From Azospirillum melinis (GTDB lineage: Bacteria; Pseudomonadota; Alphaproteobacteria; Azospirillales; Azospirillaceae), in the NCBI RefSeq assembly GCF_013340935.1, contig NZ_WHOS01000001.1, positions 1 to 64,000 on the forward strand: DNA of 64,000 nt, given 5' to 3'. Of the stretch, positions 1 through 11,997 are shown one piece after another (position 1 is the first letter of the stretch; each line of letters opens with the position of its first letter). The translations under genes and the position numbers were made by a program. The notes beneath the pieces were generated by a model. It was not told the origin of the DNA. It saw only the letters and a program-made list of their open reading frames with translations, and made no database searches.

Positions 1-672
<672 letters not shown>

Positions 673-824
673 CGACCCCACAAACCGCGCCATGCGCAGC
701 AGCAAGCCTGCTCACAAAGCAGCAGCTTGACCAGCGCATCGCCGTTCGATACATCCTCGACATCACTTGCACTGAACAAGCATTTAGCACTTTGGGTAAC
801 AGCGTCGGTCTTGTGCCTCGGTGA

Positions 825-940
825 CCTGGTGGTCATGGCGAGGTGTCAAACACCCGATCCCATCCCGAACTCGGCCGTGAAAAGCCTCCGCGCCAATGGT
901 ACTGCGTCTTAAGACGTGGGAGAGTAGGTCGCCGCCAGGT
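825..940 (+). rRNA. rrf: 5S rRNA
   Basis: A sequence of about 116 bases begins CCTGGTGGTCATGGCG and ends GTCGCCGCCAGGT, so its two ends pair as the closing helix of 5S rRNA. The interior carries the conserved CCCGATCCCATCCCGAACTCGG stretch. It sits about 150 bp after the 23S end and 80 bp before tRNA-fMet, as expected in this operon type. Confidence 0.95.
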
Positions 941-1022
941 CGCTCAGGCACAAGAGACGCTCAATAGCCAAAGCGCAAATGCTTGCATCTTCACGACGTC
1001 CGTCACCCGACGATGATACATC

Positions 1023-1099
<77 letters not shown>

Positions 1100-1100
1100 C

Positions 1101-1223
1101 TGACACTTGACGCCCCGGTTCGAAAGAGCCGGGGCGTTCGTGCGTCTGGGCCTTGCGGATCTCAGCGGCGCCCTCGCAGACCGTCAGCACGCCGGCCAGC
1201 TCACCGTGCAGGTCGCCGCCCAT
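1101..1223 (-). pseudogene. Serine recombinase C-terminal remnant
   Basis: The minus strand reads GGDLHGELAGVLTVCEG followed by a tail ending in VVAGAG that runs into the tRNA gene. The LHGELAGxLTLCE-type segment and VVAG tail are familiar from the C-termini of large serine recombinases whose 3' ends overlap a tRNA attachment site. No start, catalytic domain or upstream body remains here. The tail past about 1140 also overlaps the rrn hairpin and tRNA, so only 1143-1223 is informative. Inference from remembered family patterns; moderate to low certainty. Confidence 0.35.
1111..1136 (+). terminator. Hairpin after the rrn operon
   Basis: CGCCCCGGTTC and GAGCCGGGGCG form an 11-bp stem (one G-T pair) around a GAAA tetraloop, twelve bases after the tRNA. 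It is followed by only a short T-poor run, so it is a probable terminator of the rRNA operon by position rather than a textbook U-tract terminator. Confidence 0.55.
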
Positions 1224-1293
1224 CCCGCAGGCGGCCAGTTGTGCGCCTCGCCCTGGCAGTCCCGGCACCAGGCGTAAAGCGCGTCATAGGCGA

Positions 1294-1644
1294 TCATGCC
1301 GTGGCGCAGCATCTCGTGATCGTCCGTGAAGATGGCGGAGACCCGAAGTCCCGCTCCAGCGCGGCGGCGAGGTCGCCGCCGGCGTCACCGGAGCCGCCGA
1401 GGCTGTCGAAATACACCTCATGCAGGATCATCGATTTGGCGGCGATCAGTTCCTCGCGCTTCAGGCCGTTGATGGCAAAGGTCGGTGCCGCGCTCCAGTC
1501 GAGCCGGGCGAGGTCGGCTTCGATGGCATTCAGGCGACGGATGGCGCCGCCGTAGTTGTTCTCGTAATGGCTGGCGAGCAGGCGCTCGGAGAGGCCGTTC
1601 AGCCGCGGCGGCTTGAGCGGCAGCGGTGCGACCTCGTACGGCAT
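1294..1644 (-). pseudogene. Truncated Fe-superoxide dismutase-like chrC remnant
   Basis: From the ATG at 1644 the minus strand encodes about 104 residues resembling the N-terminal half of iron superoxide dismutase. They include SHYENNYGGAIRRLN, where the first His matches the first metal ligand of the family, and an ILHEVYFDSLGG segment. After the ERDFGS block, where family members continue with the second metal-binding half, the frame breaks and the homology ends. The DxWEHAYY-type C-terminal ligands are absent, so the product cannot bind iron normally. In other bacteria chrC, a SOD-like gene, sits beside chrB and chrA, as here (divergent from chrB). A second frame continues to 1184 with a DDHEMLRHGMIAYDALYAWC segment that I do not recognise. 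Confidence 0.6.
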
Positions 1645-1692
1645 GGTACACCTTCTGTTCGATAACCGGACAGTTCGGACTCGAAATGGACC

Positions 1693-1752
1693 GTATGCCC
1701 GAGAGGGAAATGATACAAGTGTTGCGTTGTTGGTATGCCTGAGATACAAGTG
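1693..1752 (+). promoter_or_regulatory. Imperfect direct repeat upstream of chrB
   Basis: Two copies of a GTATGCC-YGAGA ... GATACAAGTG arrangement lie at 1693-1721 and 1733-1752. The second copy is compressed. The exact 10-mer GATACAAGTG occurs at 1712-1721 and 1743-1752, ending 5 bp before the chrB start. ChrB proteins are chromate-responsive regulators that act at their own promoter, so this is a plausible operator shared with the divergent chrC remnant. Binding is inferred. Confidence 0.4.
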
Positions 1753-1756
1753 GCCA

Positions 1757-2758
1757 ATGAGCGACATGCGCACCACCTCGGAGTCTCGATACGTTTGGCT
1801 GCTGCTGGCCCACCAGCTTCCGCCGAAGCCCGCCTACTTCCGCGTCAAGGTATGGCGCCGCCTCCAGGGCTTGGGGGCGGTGGCGATCAAGAACTCGCTC
1901 TACGCGCTGCCCGCCGGCGAGCAGGCCCAGGAGGACTTCCAATGGCTGCTGCGCGAGATCAACGAGGGCGGCGGCGAAGCGGTGGTCTTCGAAGCGCGCT
2001 TCGTCGACGGCCTGACGGATCAGGAGGTCCGGGCGCTGTTCGACAAGGCCCGTGACGCCGACTACGAAGCGCTCGCCATCGATGCCCGGGGGGTGGCGGA
2101 GGTGGTTGCCGGGGAGCCGGAGCTGTGGTGTGCGCGCGGCAGCGAGCTCCGGGGGCAGGTCACCCGCCTGCGGCGGCGCTTGGCGGAGATCGTCGCCATC
2201 GACTTCTTCGGCGCCGACGGGCGGGAGCCGGTGGAGGGGCTGCTCACAGGGATCGAGGCCCGGCTCGCCGAGGCCGAGCGTGGCCCGGACCAGGGGGAGA
2301 CAACCATGGGAACCAAGCACGTCACTGACGTGAAAGGCCGGACCTGGGTGACGCGCCGGGGCGTGCAGGTGGACCGCATCGCCTCGGCTTGGCTGATCCG
2401 CCGCTTCATCGATCCGGAGGCCCGCTTCAAGTTCGTTCCCGACAAGGGCTACGTCCCGGAGCCCGACGAACTGCGCTTCGACATGTTCGAGGCCGAGTTC
2501 ACCCACGAGGGCGACCACTGCACCTTCGAGGTGCTGCTGGCGAAGCTCGTGCCGCCGGACCGGGCGCTCCAGGCGATCGCCGAGATCGTCCACGACATCG
2601 ACTTGAAAGACGCCAAGTTCCAGCGCGAGGAGGCGGCCGGCATCCGCACGCTGCTCGCCGGTATCGCTGCGGCGACAGACGATGACACCCGCCGGCTGGA
2701 GCGCGGGACCGCCGTCTTCGAAGATCTCTACGAATATTTCCGCAAAAAGCGCGACTGA
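1757..2758 (+). CDS. chrB: ChrB, chromate resistance regulator
   Basis: A 333-residue protein with the two-part ChrB layout. The N-terminal half (about 1-150) begins with a WLLLAHQLPPKPAYFRVKVW-type segment. The C-terminal half (about 180-333) contains VQVDRIASAWLIRRFIDPEA and DMFEAEFTHEGDHCTFE. Family members sense chromate and control chrBA expression; the C-terminal domain has also been linked to direct chromate handling. The chosen start MSDMRTT is the first ATG giving the normal family N-terminus; longer starts add about 48 unrelated residues. It is followed 11 bp later by chrA and 1.4 kb later by an MFS gene, all co-directional, so the three probably form an operon. Confidence 0.9.
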   Translation: MSDMRTTSESRYVWLLLAHQLPPKPAYFRVKVWRRLQGLGAVAIKNSLYALPAGEQAQEDFQWLLREINEGGGEAVVFEARFVDGLTDQEVRALFDKARDADYEALAIDARGVAEVVAGEPELWCARGSELRGQVTRLRRRLAEIVAIDFFGADGREPVEGLLTGIEARLAEAERGPDQGETTMGTKHVTDVKGRTWVTRRGVQVDRIASAWLIRRFIDPEARFKFVPDKGYVPEPDELRFDMFEAEFTHEGDHCTFEVLLAKLVPPDRALQAIAEIVHDIDLKDAKFQREEAAGIRTLLAGIAAATDDDTRRLERGTAVFEDLYEYFRKKRD

Positions 2759-2769
2759 GGAGCAAGCCG

Positions 2770-4185
<1,416 letters not shown>

Positions 4186-4189
4186 CGGG

Positions 4190-5527
4190 ATGACGGCCAG
4201 CGTCCCCACCGGACGGTTTGCGCTGCTGCCGGCCGGCACCGCGCCGGAGGCGACGCTGCTGCTGGGCGCACGGGCGCTGCGGGCCTTCGGCGACGGGCTG
4301 ATCAGCCTGCTGCTGCCGGTCCACCTCGCCCGGCTCGGCTTCGGCCCGGTCGCGATCGGCGCCCTGGCAACGGCGACCCTCGCCGGCTCGGCGGCCTTGA
4401 CCTTGACGGTCGGGCTCGCCGCCCATCGCTTGCCCAAGGGGCGCACGCCGTTGCTCGCCGCCGCCGTGCTGATGGTCGCGACCGGGCTCGCGTTCCCTCT
4501 GGCGCGGCAGTTCTGGCCGCTGATGCTGATCGCGTTCGTCGGGACGATCAACCCGTCGTCGGGCGACGTCAGCGTCTTCCTGCCGCTCGAGCAGGCACAG
4601 CTGAGCGAGACGGTCCCGAACCGCGGGCGCACCGCCCTGTTCGCCCGCTACAGCCTGATCGGCTCGCTGGCCGCCGCCGTCGGCTCCCTGTGCGCCGGTG
4701 CGCCCGAACTGCTCGCCGGCGCGACGGGCATCGACGCGGACATGGCGATCGACGGTGCGTTCCTGCTCTACGCGCTGCTGGGCCTGGCGTCGCTGCTGCT
4801 CTACCGGCGCCTGCCGGACAGCCGGGCGAATGCCCTGAGCGTCCCGGCCGAGCCGCTGCGGCGGTCGCGCGGCATCGTGCTGCGCTTGGCCGCGCTGTTC
4901 TCGCTCGACGCCTTCGCCGGCGGGCTGGTCGTCCAATCGCTGCTGGCACTCTGGCTGTTCGAGCGGTTCGGCCTGTCGCTGGCGACGACCGGGGTGATCT
5001 TCTTCTGGACTGGCCTGTTGGCGGCCGTCTCCTATCTGGTGGCGGAGCGGATCGCGGCGCGGATCGGGCTGATCAACACCATGGTGTTCACCCACCTGCC
5101 GGCGAATGTCTGCTTGGTGCTGGTGCCTTTCGCGCCCGATTTGACGACGGCAATCGCTCTGCTGCTGGTGCGCAGCCTGCTCTCGCAGATGGACGTGCCC
5201 ACGCGCACCTCCTACGTCATGGCCGTGGTGACGCCGGGCGAGCGGGCGGCCGCCGCGAGCATGACGGCGGTGCCGCGCAGCCTCGCTTCGGCTCTGGGAC
5301 CGCTCCTGGCAGGCCAACTGTTGGCGGTGTCCGGGTTCGGCTGGCCGCTCGTGCTCGCGGGCGCGCTGAAGATCGTCTACGATCTCACGCTGCTCGGCAT
5401 GTTCCGACATGTTCACCCGCCGGAGGAGGTCGGCCTTCAAGGCGCGGCGGCGTGTACCGGCGGTCAAGCGGGTGCGACCGGCCGGGACAGCCCAATGTCA
5501 TCCTCCGGTGTCGACCTCCGGCGTTGA
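4190..5527 (+). CDS. MFS transporter of the chromate operon
   Basis: A 445-residue hydrophobic protein with about twelve predicted membrane segments, e.g. LISLLLPVHLARLGFGPVAI near residue 35, typical of the major facilitator superfamily. It starts 4 bp after the chrA stop, so it is almost surely translated from the same mRNA. MFS genes are frequent partners of chrBA in alphaproteobacteria and are presumed to aid metal or oxyanion export, but the substrate is not known. The last 40 residues are hydrophilic and probably cytoplasmic. Confidence 0.8.
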   Translation: MTASVPTGRFALLPAGTAPEATLLLGARALRAFGDGLISLLLPVHLARLGFGPVAIGALATATLAGSAALTLTVGLAAHRLPKGRTPLLAAAVLMVATGLAFPLARQFWPLMLIAFVGTINPSSGDVSVFLPLEQAQLSETVPNRGRTALFARYSLIGSLAAAVGSLCAGAPELLAGATGIDADMAIDGAFLLYALLGLASLLLYRRLPDSRANALSVPAEPLRRSRGIVLRLAALFSLDAFAGGLVVQSLLALWLFERFGLSLATTGVIFFWTGLLAAVSYLVAERIAARIGLINTMVFTHLPANVCLVLVPFAPDLTTAIALLLVRSLLSQMDVPTRTSYVMAVVTPGERAAAASMTAVPRSLASALGPLLAGQLLAVSGFGWPLVLAGALKIVYDLTLLGMFRHVHPPEEVGLQGAAACTGGQAGATGRDSPMSSSGVDLRR

Positions 5528-5728
5528 CGGGCCAATGGCGTAAGATGCGGGAAACTGCTCGAATGATCTCGACGTTTTGCGTTCAGATTGCGAGATTTCT
5601 CAACTCGAAGCGAACCCCTCCACATGCGATGCTCCAAATGCAAGGCGATGACAGTTATCCTGCCGCATTGTGAGCACTGATCAGAACCGGTCTGCAGGTG
5701 AGGCCAAATGCCAGTGATGGAACTGCGC

Positions 5729-8143
5729 CTACAGGCTCGTCATGCGCAAGCGCAGCGCGTTGCCGATGACCGACACCGAACTCAACGCCATGGCGGTGGC
5801 CGCGATGATCGGGCTCAGCGTCCAGCCGAAAATGGGATAGAAGATACCAGCCGCCACCGGCACCCCGAGCGCGTTGTAGACGAAGGCGAGGAAGAGGTTC
5901 TGGCGGATGTTGCCCATGGTGGCACGGCTCAGCACCCGGGCCCGGGCGATGCCGGCAAGGTCGCCCTTCACCAGCGTCACGCCGGCGCTCTGGATCGCCA
6001 CCTCGGTCCCGGTGCCCATGGCGACCCCGACGTCCGCTTCGGCGAGTGCGGGGGCATCGTTGACGCCGTCGCCGGCCATGGCGACCACGCGGCCCTCCGC
6101 CTTCAGCTTCCGCACGATCTGATGCTTCTGGTCGGGCAGAACTTCTGCCTCGACCTCGTCGATGCCGAGGCGCCGCGCCACAGCCTCCGCGGTGGTCCGG
6201 TTGTCGCCGGTCAGCATGACGATCCGCACGCCATCGGCGCGCAGCGTCTCCAGTGCATGCGGCGTGCTCGCCTTGATCGGATCGGCAACGGCGATCACGC
6301 CGCCGGGGCGGTCGTCCACCGCGGCGAACAGCGCCGTCGCCCCCTCCCGCCGCAGCTTGTCGGCGCGTGCATCCAGGTCGCCCGCATCCAATTCGCCCAG
6401 GACCACGCCCCGGTCCCGCATCATCGCCGCATTGCCGAGCAGGACCTCGCGGCCACCAACCCTCCCGACCACGCCCTTGCCGGTTACCGAGCCGAAGTCG
6501 GTGACCTCCTGCAACGGCAGCCCCCGCTCCCTGGCGGATGCGACGATGGCAGTTGCCAGGGGATGTTCACTTGACCGCTCCAGGCTGGCTGCCAGGGACA
6601 GAAGCTCCGCCTCGTCGATACCAGCCGCCGGGACGACTGCGGTCACCCGCGGCTTTCCCTCGGTCAGGGTGCCGGTCTTGTCCACCACCAGCGTGTCGAC
6701 CTTCTCGAACCGCTCCAGGCTCGCCGCGTCCTTGATCAGCACGCCGGCCGTCGCCCCCTTTCCCACCCCGACCATGATCGACATCGGCGTCGCCAGCCCC
6801 AGGGCACAGGGGCACGCGATGATGAGCACCGAGACCGCCGCGATCAGCGCATAGGCGAAGGCGGGGGCCGGCCCCCAGACCATCCAGCCGGCGAAGGCGA
6901 GGAGGGCGGCCAGGATGACCGCCGGGACGAAGTAGCCGGACACCACATCGGCCATGCGCTGGATGGGCGCGCGCGATCGCTGCGCCTCGGCCACCATGGT
7001 CACGATGCGCGACAGCATGGTGTCGGAGCCGACCTTCTCGGCCCGCATCACCAAGGCACCGGTCTGGTTCACGGTGCCGCCGATTACCTTGGCGCCGGGC
7101 TCCTTCTCCACCGGCATGCTCTCGCCGGTGACCATCGACTCGTCCACGGCGCTGCGACCATCGAGCACCTCTCCGTCGACCGGCACCCCGTCGCCGGGGC
7201 GGACGCGCAGCCGGTCGCCGACCCGGATCTGGTCGAGGGAGACCTCCTCATCCTCACCGCTCTCCTTGATGCGGCGGGCCGTCTTGGGCGCCAGGTTCAG
7301 CAGCGCCCGGATGGCACCGCCGGTCTGTTCGCGGGCGCGCAGTTCCAGCACCTGGCCGAGCAGCACCAGCACGGTGATGACGGCGGCGGCCTCGTAATAG
7401 ACGGCCACCACCCCGTCCATGCCGCGGAAGCTCGCCGGGAAGAGACCGGGCAGGAAGGTCGCGGCCAAGCTGAAGAGGTAGGCAACGCCTATCCCGAGCG
7501 CGATCAGGCTGAACATGTTCAGGCTGCGCCGCCGGAATGATTGCCAGCCGCGCTCCAGCAACGGCCAGCCGGCCCACAGCACGACCGGCGTCGCCAGGAG
7601 AAACTGAATCCAAATCGAGGTACGCGGCGGTATCAGGTCATGAAGGCCAAGGGCCGGAATGTGGCTGCCCATCTCCAGGACCAGCAGCGGCACGCTGAGC
7701 ACCAGGCCGATCCGGAAGCGCCGGGTCATATCGACGAGTTCCGGGTTCGGCCCCTCTTCGAGGCTGGCCCCCACCGGTTCCAGGGCCATGCCGCAGATCG
7801 GGCAGTTGCCCGGCCCCTCCTGACGGATTTCCGGGTGCATCGGGCAGGTGTAGATGACCCCCTTCCGGGGCGAGGCTTGCCCGGCCTGCTCCGGTGCCGC
7901 GGGTTTGGCTTCCGGCTTCAGGTATTGCTCGGGGGCGGCGACGAACTTGTCATGGCAGCGCGCCGAGCAGAAGTGGAAGCTGTGCCCATCATGCTCCGCG
8001 TGGTGCGCGGTCCGCTCCGGGTCGACCATCATGCCACAGACAGGGTCTTTGACCGTCGTGTGGTCATCGGATCCTGCGTGATGATGCTGACCATGATGGT
8101 CATGTCCGTGCTGATGGCCATGTCCATGGTGCAGGTCGTTCAT
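5729..8143 (-). CDS. copA: Copper-translocating P1B-type ATPase
   Basis: An 804-residue copper exporter. The N-terminus is a His-rich stretch (residues about 4-22), a YHS domain ([14 protein letters not shown]...) and a heavy-metal-binding zinc-ribbon-like domain ([18 protein letters not shown]), in place of the usual HMA repeats. The core has the membrane CPC motif ([13 protein letters not shown]), the phosphorylated Asp in [11 protein letters not shown], the TGDN segment and [16 protein letters not shown]. The last helices carry YN and MALSS residues, the P1B-1 (Cu+/Ag+) signature. The start at 8143 follows a GGGAGA site; a longer ORF reaches into the operator and is not credible. A CueR-type operator at 8241-8261 drives it, so it is expected to be induced by cytoplasmic copper. 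Confidence 0.93.
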   Translation of the reverse strand: MNDLHHGHGHQHGHDHHGQHHHAGSDDHTTVKDPVCGMMVDPERTAHHAEHDGHSFHFCSARCHDKFVAAPEQYLKPEAKPAAPEQAGQASPRKGVIYTCPMHPEIRQEGPGNCPICGMALEPVGASLEEGPNPELVDMTRRFRIGLVLSVPLLVLEMGSHIPALGLHDLIPPRTSIWIQFLLATPVVLWAGWPLLERGWQSFRRRSLNMFSLIALGIGVAYLFSLAATFLPGLFPASFRGMDGVVAVYYEAAAVITVLVLLGQVLELRAREQTGGAIRALLNLAPKTARRIKESGEDEEVSLDQIRVGDRLRVRPGDGVPVDGEVLDGRSAVDESMVTGESMPVEKEPGAKVIGGTVNQTGALVMRAEKVGSDTMLSRIVTMVAEAQRSRAPIQRMADVVSGYFVPAVILAALLAFAGWMVWGPAPAFAYALIAAVSVLIIACPCALGLATPMSIMVGVGKGATAGVLIKDAASLERFEKVDTLVVDKTGTLTEGKPRVTAVVPAAGIDEAELLSLAASLERSSEHPLATAIVASARERGLPLQEVTDFGSVTGKGVVGRVGGREVLLGNAAMMRDRGVVLGELDAGDLDARADKLRREGATALFAAVDDRPGGVIAVADPIKASTPHALETLRADGVRIVMLTGDNRTTAEAVARRLGIDEVEAEVLPDQKHQIVRKLKAEGRVVAMAGDGVNDAPALAEADVGVAMGTGTEVAIQSAGVTLVKGDLAGIARARVLSRATMGNIRQNLFLAFVYNALGVPVAAGIFYPIFGWTLSPIIAATAMALSSVSVIGNALRLRMTSL

Positions 8144-8240
8144 GTTCGCGTCTCCCTTCGCAGGCCCGGCGTCGGTACTCCAGGTGTTGCGCGGCGCCAC
8201 ATGGGTTTGGAGTGTGGCGGTGACCGTGAATCCATGCTCC

Positions 8241-8261
8241 ACCTTCCAACGACTGGAAGGT
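8241..8261 (-). promoter_or_regulatory. CueR/MerR-type operator of copA
   Basis: ACCTTCC-AACGACT-GGAAGGT is a perfect 7-7-7 inverted repeat matching the CueR-type operator. On the minus strand TTGACC, a -35 box, overlaps it and a GAGCAT -10-like hexamer follows a 19-bp spacer. The long spacer is the hallmark of MerR-family promoters. It points left toward copA. No cueR gene occurs in the window. Confidence 0.85.
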
Positions 8262-8387
8262 CAATCCCGGTGTGCAGGCTGAGGACTTCCTCTCATCAAG
8301 TCTTCGACCGCTCGCTCATGGCGATCAGCGAGGCCGCCGCCAGCATGGCGGGTTTCTTCCCGGCGCTCATCGCGCGTGTCCTCGCTC

Positions 8388-8422
8388 GGGGTGGCATGAG
8401 GCGGTGATCCTCATGCCACCCC
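8388..8422 (-). terminator. Hairpin below the RND operon
   Basis: A 14-bp perfect stem (GGGGTGGCATGAGG against CCTCATGCCACCCC) with a 7-base loop lies just past the stop codon of the small periplasmic protein gene at 8430. It separates the leftward efflux operon from the copA promoter. No U-tract is visible, so it may be a Rho-independent terminator of weak form or an mRNA 3' stabiliser. Confidence 0.55.
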
Positions 8423-8429
8423 TGGGGTC

Positions 8430-8822
8430 TCAGTGGCCCGCGTGGCCCACGTCAAAGCGGGCCTGAACCGGCTTCTGGCCGGGCATGGTCAGGGCGGTGA
8501 CAACCTTCACGCTGTCGTGGGACTCGCCCAGGTTGGCCTTTCCTTTGAGCGCATTGGCGCCTGCCGGTTCCAGCGCGACCTTCTGGGTCTGCTTGTTGGC
8601 CAGGATGGTGGCTTCGGCCTTGGCGCCGGTCACGTCGACCGGCTTGTCCGCGCCATTGGTCACGTACAGGACGACGTCGTTGCCCTGGAGCACGAGCTCG
8701 GCATGATACGGGCCGGCGTCGGTGCGGGGACCGCCATGGGTGCCGGTCTTGGCACCGTCGGCGAAGGCCGCCGCCGGGGCGGCGACCAGGGCGGCGGCGA
8801 CGAGGAGGGTCGAGAACTTCAC
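8430..8822 (-). CDS. Small periplasmic protein of the metal-efflux operon
   Basis: A 130-residue exported protein. The GTG start at 8822 follows AAGGAAA at good spacing and gives a clean signal peptide ending AAFA. The upstream ATG lacks a site and adds nine odd residues. The mature part is small and hydrophilic, with a YHAELVLQGNDVVLYV segment and a His-containing tail (FDVGHAGH). I do not recognise a named family; it reads like a single beta-sandwich domain. It is the last gene after the RND pump, 42 bp away, so a role in periplasmic metal handling is inferred from context. Confidence 0.75.
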   Translation of the reverse strand: MKFSTLLVAAALVAAPAAAFADGAKTGTHGGPRTDAGPYHAELVLQGNDVVLYVTNGADKPVDVTGAKAEATILANKQTQKVALEPAGANALKGKANLGESHDSVKVVTALTMPGQKPVQARFDVGHAGH

Positions 8823-8864
8823 GATAGGCTTTCCTTCTGGATTGGACACGGGTGAACAGGGGGA

Positions 8865-11800
8865 TCAGTAGGCTTCGGCCGGACGCAGCGAGCCGGCTTG
8901 GGCGTCGACCAGATGCCTGAGCGGCTTCTCGCCGAGCCTGAGGAAGAGGACGGGGGTCAGGACCGTGTCGAGCAGGGTGGCGCTGACCAGGCCGCCGAAG
9001 ATGGTGACGGCGACCGGGTGGAGGATCTCCTTGCCCGGAGCGTCGGCGCCGATCATCAGCGGCACCAGGGCGACGCCGGCCGACAGGGCCGTCATCAGCA
9101 CCGGGGTCAGCCGCTCCTGGCTGCCGCGGATCACCATGGTCTTGCCGAAGCTTTCGCCCTCGTGCAGGACGAGGTTGATGTAATGGCTGACCTTCAGGAT
9201 GCCGTTGCGTGTGCTGATGCCGGTCAGGGTGATGAAACCGATCATCGAGGCGACCGACAGCGGCTGTCCGGCGATCCACAGGGCGGCGACGCTGCCGATC
9301 AGGGCCAGCGGCACGTTGCCCATGATGATCAGGGTCAGCACCGCGGAGCGGTAGCGGCTGTAGAGCACCAGGAAGATCATCGCCAGCGACACCATCGACA
9401 GCGCCGCGATGGTCTTCGATGCTTCCTCCTGTGCCTGGAATGTGCCTTCCAGGCTGGTGAAGTAGCCGGGCGGCAGCGACGAGCGGCCGACCACGTCACG
9501 GATGCTCGCGACGATCTGCGCCATGTCCGTCTTGCCGTCGCTGTTGCCGAGGATGACGATGCGGCGCTTGCCGTTCTCCCGCAGGATCTGGTTCGGACCG
9601 TCGGTCTCATCGACACTGGCGAACAGGCTGAGCGGCACCCGGCCCGCTGGAGTCTCGACCAGCAGGTTCGCCAAGCCGCTGGTGGTGCGGTCCTCGTCGG
9701 ACAGCCGCAGCACGACGTCGAAGCGCCGGGTGCCGTCGACGATCTCCGACACCACCCGCCCGTTGGACAGGCTCTCCAGCGCGTCCGTCGCCATCGCCGG
9801 GGTGACGCCGTAGAGGGAAGCCCGCTCATAGTCGATCACGACCTGCACCTGCGGGATGCGGACCTGCTTCTCGATCTGCAGGTCGACCAGCCCAGGGATC
9901 GACGTCAGCGTCTGCTGCAGCTGCCCGGCCAGGCTGCGCAGGGTGTCCAGATCCTCGCCATAGATTTTCAGGGCGATCTGGGCGCGGACGTCGGACAGCA
10001 TGTGGTCGAGCCGGTGCGAGATCGGCTGGCCGATGTTGACCGACACCGGCAGCGCCGCCAGCCGTGCCCGCACATCAGCCAGCACCGCGGAGCGACTGCG
10101 CGCGGACGGCACCAGATCGACGTCGATCTCGCTGGAATGGACGCCTTCCGCGTGCTCGTCGAGCTCGGCACGGCCGGTGCGGCGGCCGACCGACGCCACC
10201 TCCGGCACCTGCATGATCAGCCTCTCGGCCGCGAGACCGACACGGTTCGACTCGGCGAGCGAGATGCCAGGGTTGAGCACCATGGAGATGGTCAGCGTAC
10301 CCTCGTTGAAGGGCGGCAGGAAGGCGCGTGGCAGGCTCGGCACCGTGGCCGCGGCGATCACCACGGCGGCTCCCACCACGGTGAAGAGCGTACCGGGATT
10401 GCCGAACGCCCAACCCAGCAGCCGGGCGTTGCCGGCCTTCAGCTGCCGCACCAGCCAGCTGTCATGCTCGTCGAGCCGCTTCAACTTGGGCAGCAGGTAG
10501 TAGGACAGCACCGGCGTGACGGTGATGGCGGTGAGCAGGCTGGCGAGGATGGAGACGATGTAGGCCACGCCCAGCGGCGCGAACAGCCGTCCCTCGATGC
10601 CGGACAGGGCGAACAGCGGCACGAACACCAGGATGATGATTATCGTGGCGTAGACGATACCGGAGCGCACCTCCTGCGAGGCCGCTGCCACCACCTCCAG
10701 GACCGGCCGCGGGTTGATCGCCCGGCGGTTCTCGCCGAGGCGGCGGTAGATGTTCTCCACATCGACGACGGCATCGTCGACCAGTTCGCCGATGGCGATG
10801 GCGAGGCCGCCCAGCGTCATGGTGTTGATCGACATGCCGAACGCCTTGAACACCAGCACGGTGATCAGGATCGAGATCGGAATGGCGGTCAGCGAGATCA
10901 GCGTCGTGCGGACGTTGAGCAGGAACAGGAACAGGATGACGGCGACCACCACCACCGCCTCCTGCAGCACCGTCATGACGTTGTGGATCGAGCTGTCGAT
11001 GAAGTTGGCCTGCTTGAACAGGATCTCGTTCGCCTTCACCCCCTTCGGCAGGAACTGAGCCAGATCGGCCAGGGCCTTCTCGACGTCGGCGGTCAGCGTC
11101 GTCGTGTCGCTGCCCGGCTGCTTCTGCACGGACAGGATGACGGCCGGCTTGCCGTCGACGCCGGCGTCACCGCGCTTCACACGGGCGGCGAAATCGACAT
11201 CGGCCACCTGCCGCAGATGGATGGGCTGGCCAGCCTTGTAGGCCACCACCAAGTTGCGGAGATCCTCCAGCCGGGTCGTCCGGCCGATGTTGCGGATCAG
11301 GTACTCTTCGCTGTGCTGGTCGATGAAGCCGCCGCCGGTGTTCGCCGAGAACTGCCGGAGCGCCTTCACAAGCTCGTCGGTGGTGATCTCCAGGTCGTGC
11401 AGGCGCGCCGGATCAGGAGCGATGCGGTACTGACGGATCTCCCCGCCGATGGGAATGACCTGACTGACGCCGGGGATGGCGAGCAGGCGGGGCCGGACCA
11501 CCCAATCGGCGAGTTCGCGGACATCCATCGGCCCGACGCCGGTTCCCGGTTCGGCGGACATGGCGAGCAGCATGATCTCGCCCATGATGGAGGAGATCGG
11601 CCCCATCTGCGGCCGGACGTTCGGCGGCAGCTGGCCCTGGACGATGGCCAGACGCTCGGCGACCTGCTGGCGGTTGCGGTAGATGTCGGTGCCCCAGTCG
11701 AACTCGACGAAGACGATGGACAGGCCGACACCGGAGACCGAGCGCACGCGGGTGATGCCCGGCATGCCGTTCATCGACGTCTCGAGCGGGAAGGTGACCA

Positions 11801-11990
11801 GCTGTTCGACCTCCTCGGGCGCCAGCCCCTCGGCCTCGGTCATCAGCGTGACCGTGGGCTTGTTGAGATCGGGGAAGACGTCGACCGGCAGTCCCTTGAG
11901 GACGAAGGAGCCGTAGACGACCAGCAGCACGGCGGCGGCCAGTACGAACAGGCGGTTGCGCAGGCTGGTGTTGACGAGGACGTTGAACAT
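8865..11990 (-). CDS. Heavy-metal RND efflux pump (CusA/CzcA family)
   Basis: A 1041-residue HME-RND inner-membrane pump of normal length. The N-terminal helix is followed by [20 protein letters not shown], and the first periplasmic region includes [19 protein letters not shown]. The TM4 motif reads [20 protein letters not shown], carrying the essential Asp and Glu; this differs from the CusA form AIGAMVDAAIVMIEN and from the CzcA form. Together with the adaptor 8 bp upstream it should expel a metal cation from the periplasm; an outer-membrane channel gene is not in the window. Copper or silver is the likely substrate from context, but the motif is not diagnostic. Confidence 0.9.
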   Translation of the reverse strand: MFNVLVNTSLRNRLFVLAAAVLLVVYGSFVLKGLPVDVFPDLNKPTVTLMTEAEGLAPEEVEQLVTFPLETSMNGMPGITRVRSVSGVGLSIVFVEFDWGTDIYRNRQQVAERLAIVQGQLPPNVRPQMGPISSIMGEIMLLAMSAEPGTGVGPMDVRELADWVVRPRLLAIPGVSQVIPIGGEIRQYRIAPDPARLHDLEITTDELVKALRQFSANTGGGFIDQHSEEYLIRNIGRTTRLEDLRNLVVAYKAGQPIHLRQVADVDFAARVKRGDAGVDGKPAVILSVQKQPGSDTTTLTADVEKALADLAQFLPKGVKANEILFKQANFIDSSIHNVMTVLQEAVVVVAVILFLFLLNVRTTLISLTAIPISILITVLVFKAFGMSINTMTLGGLAIAIGELVDDAVVDVENIYRRLGENRRAINPRPVLEVVAAASQEVRSGIVYATIIIILVFVPLFALSGIEGRLFAPLGVAYIVSILASLLTAITVTPVLSYYLLPKLKRLDEHDSWLVRQLKAGNARLLGWAFGNPGTLFTVVGAAVVIAAATVPSLPRAFLPPFNEGTLTISMVLNPGISLAESNRVGLAAERLIMQVPEVASVGRRTGRAELDEHAEGVHSSEIDVDLVPSARSRSAVLADVRARLAALPVSVNIGQPISHRLDHMLSDVRAQIALKIYGEDLDTLRSLAGQLQQTLTSIPGLVDLQIEKQVRIPQVQVVIDYERASLYGVTPAMATDALESLSNGRVVSEIVDGTRRFDVVLRLSDEDRTTSGLANLLVETPAGRVPLSLFASVDETDGPNQILRENGKRRIVILGNSDGKTDMAQIVASIRDVVGRSSLPPGYFTSLEGTFQAQEEASKTIAALSMVSLAMIFLVLYSRYRSAVLTLIIMGNVPLALIGSVAALWIAGQPLSVASMIGFITLTGISTRNGILKVSHYINLVLHEGESFGKTMVIRGSQERLTPVLMTALSAGVALVPLMIGADAPGKEILHPVAVTIFGGLVSATLLDTVLTPVLFLRLGEKPLRHLVDAQAGSLRPAEAY

Positions 11991-11997
11991 GGCCGCC

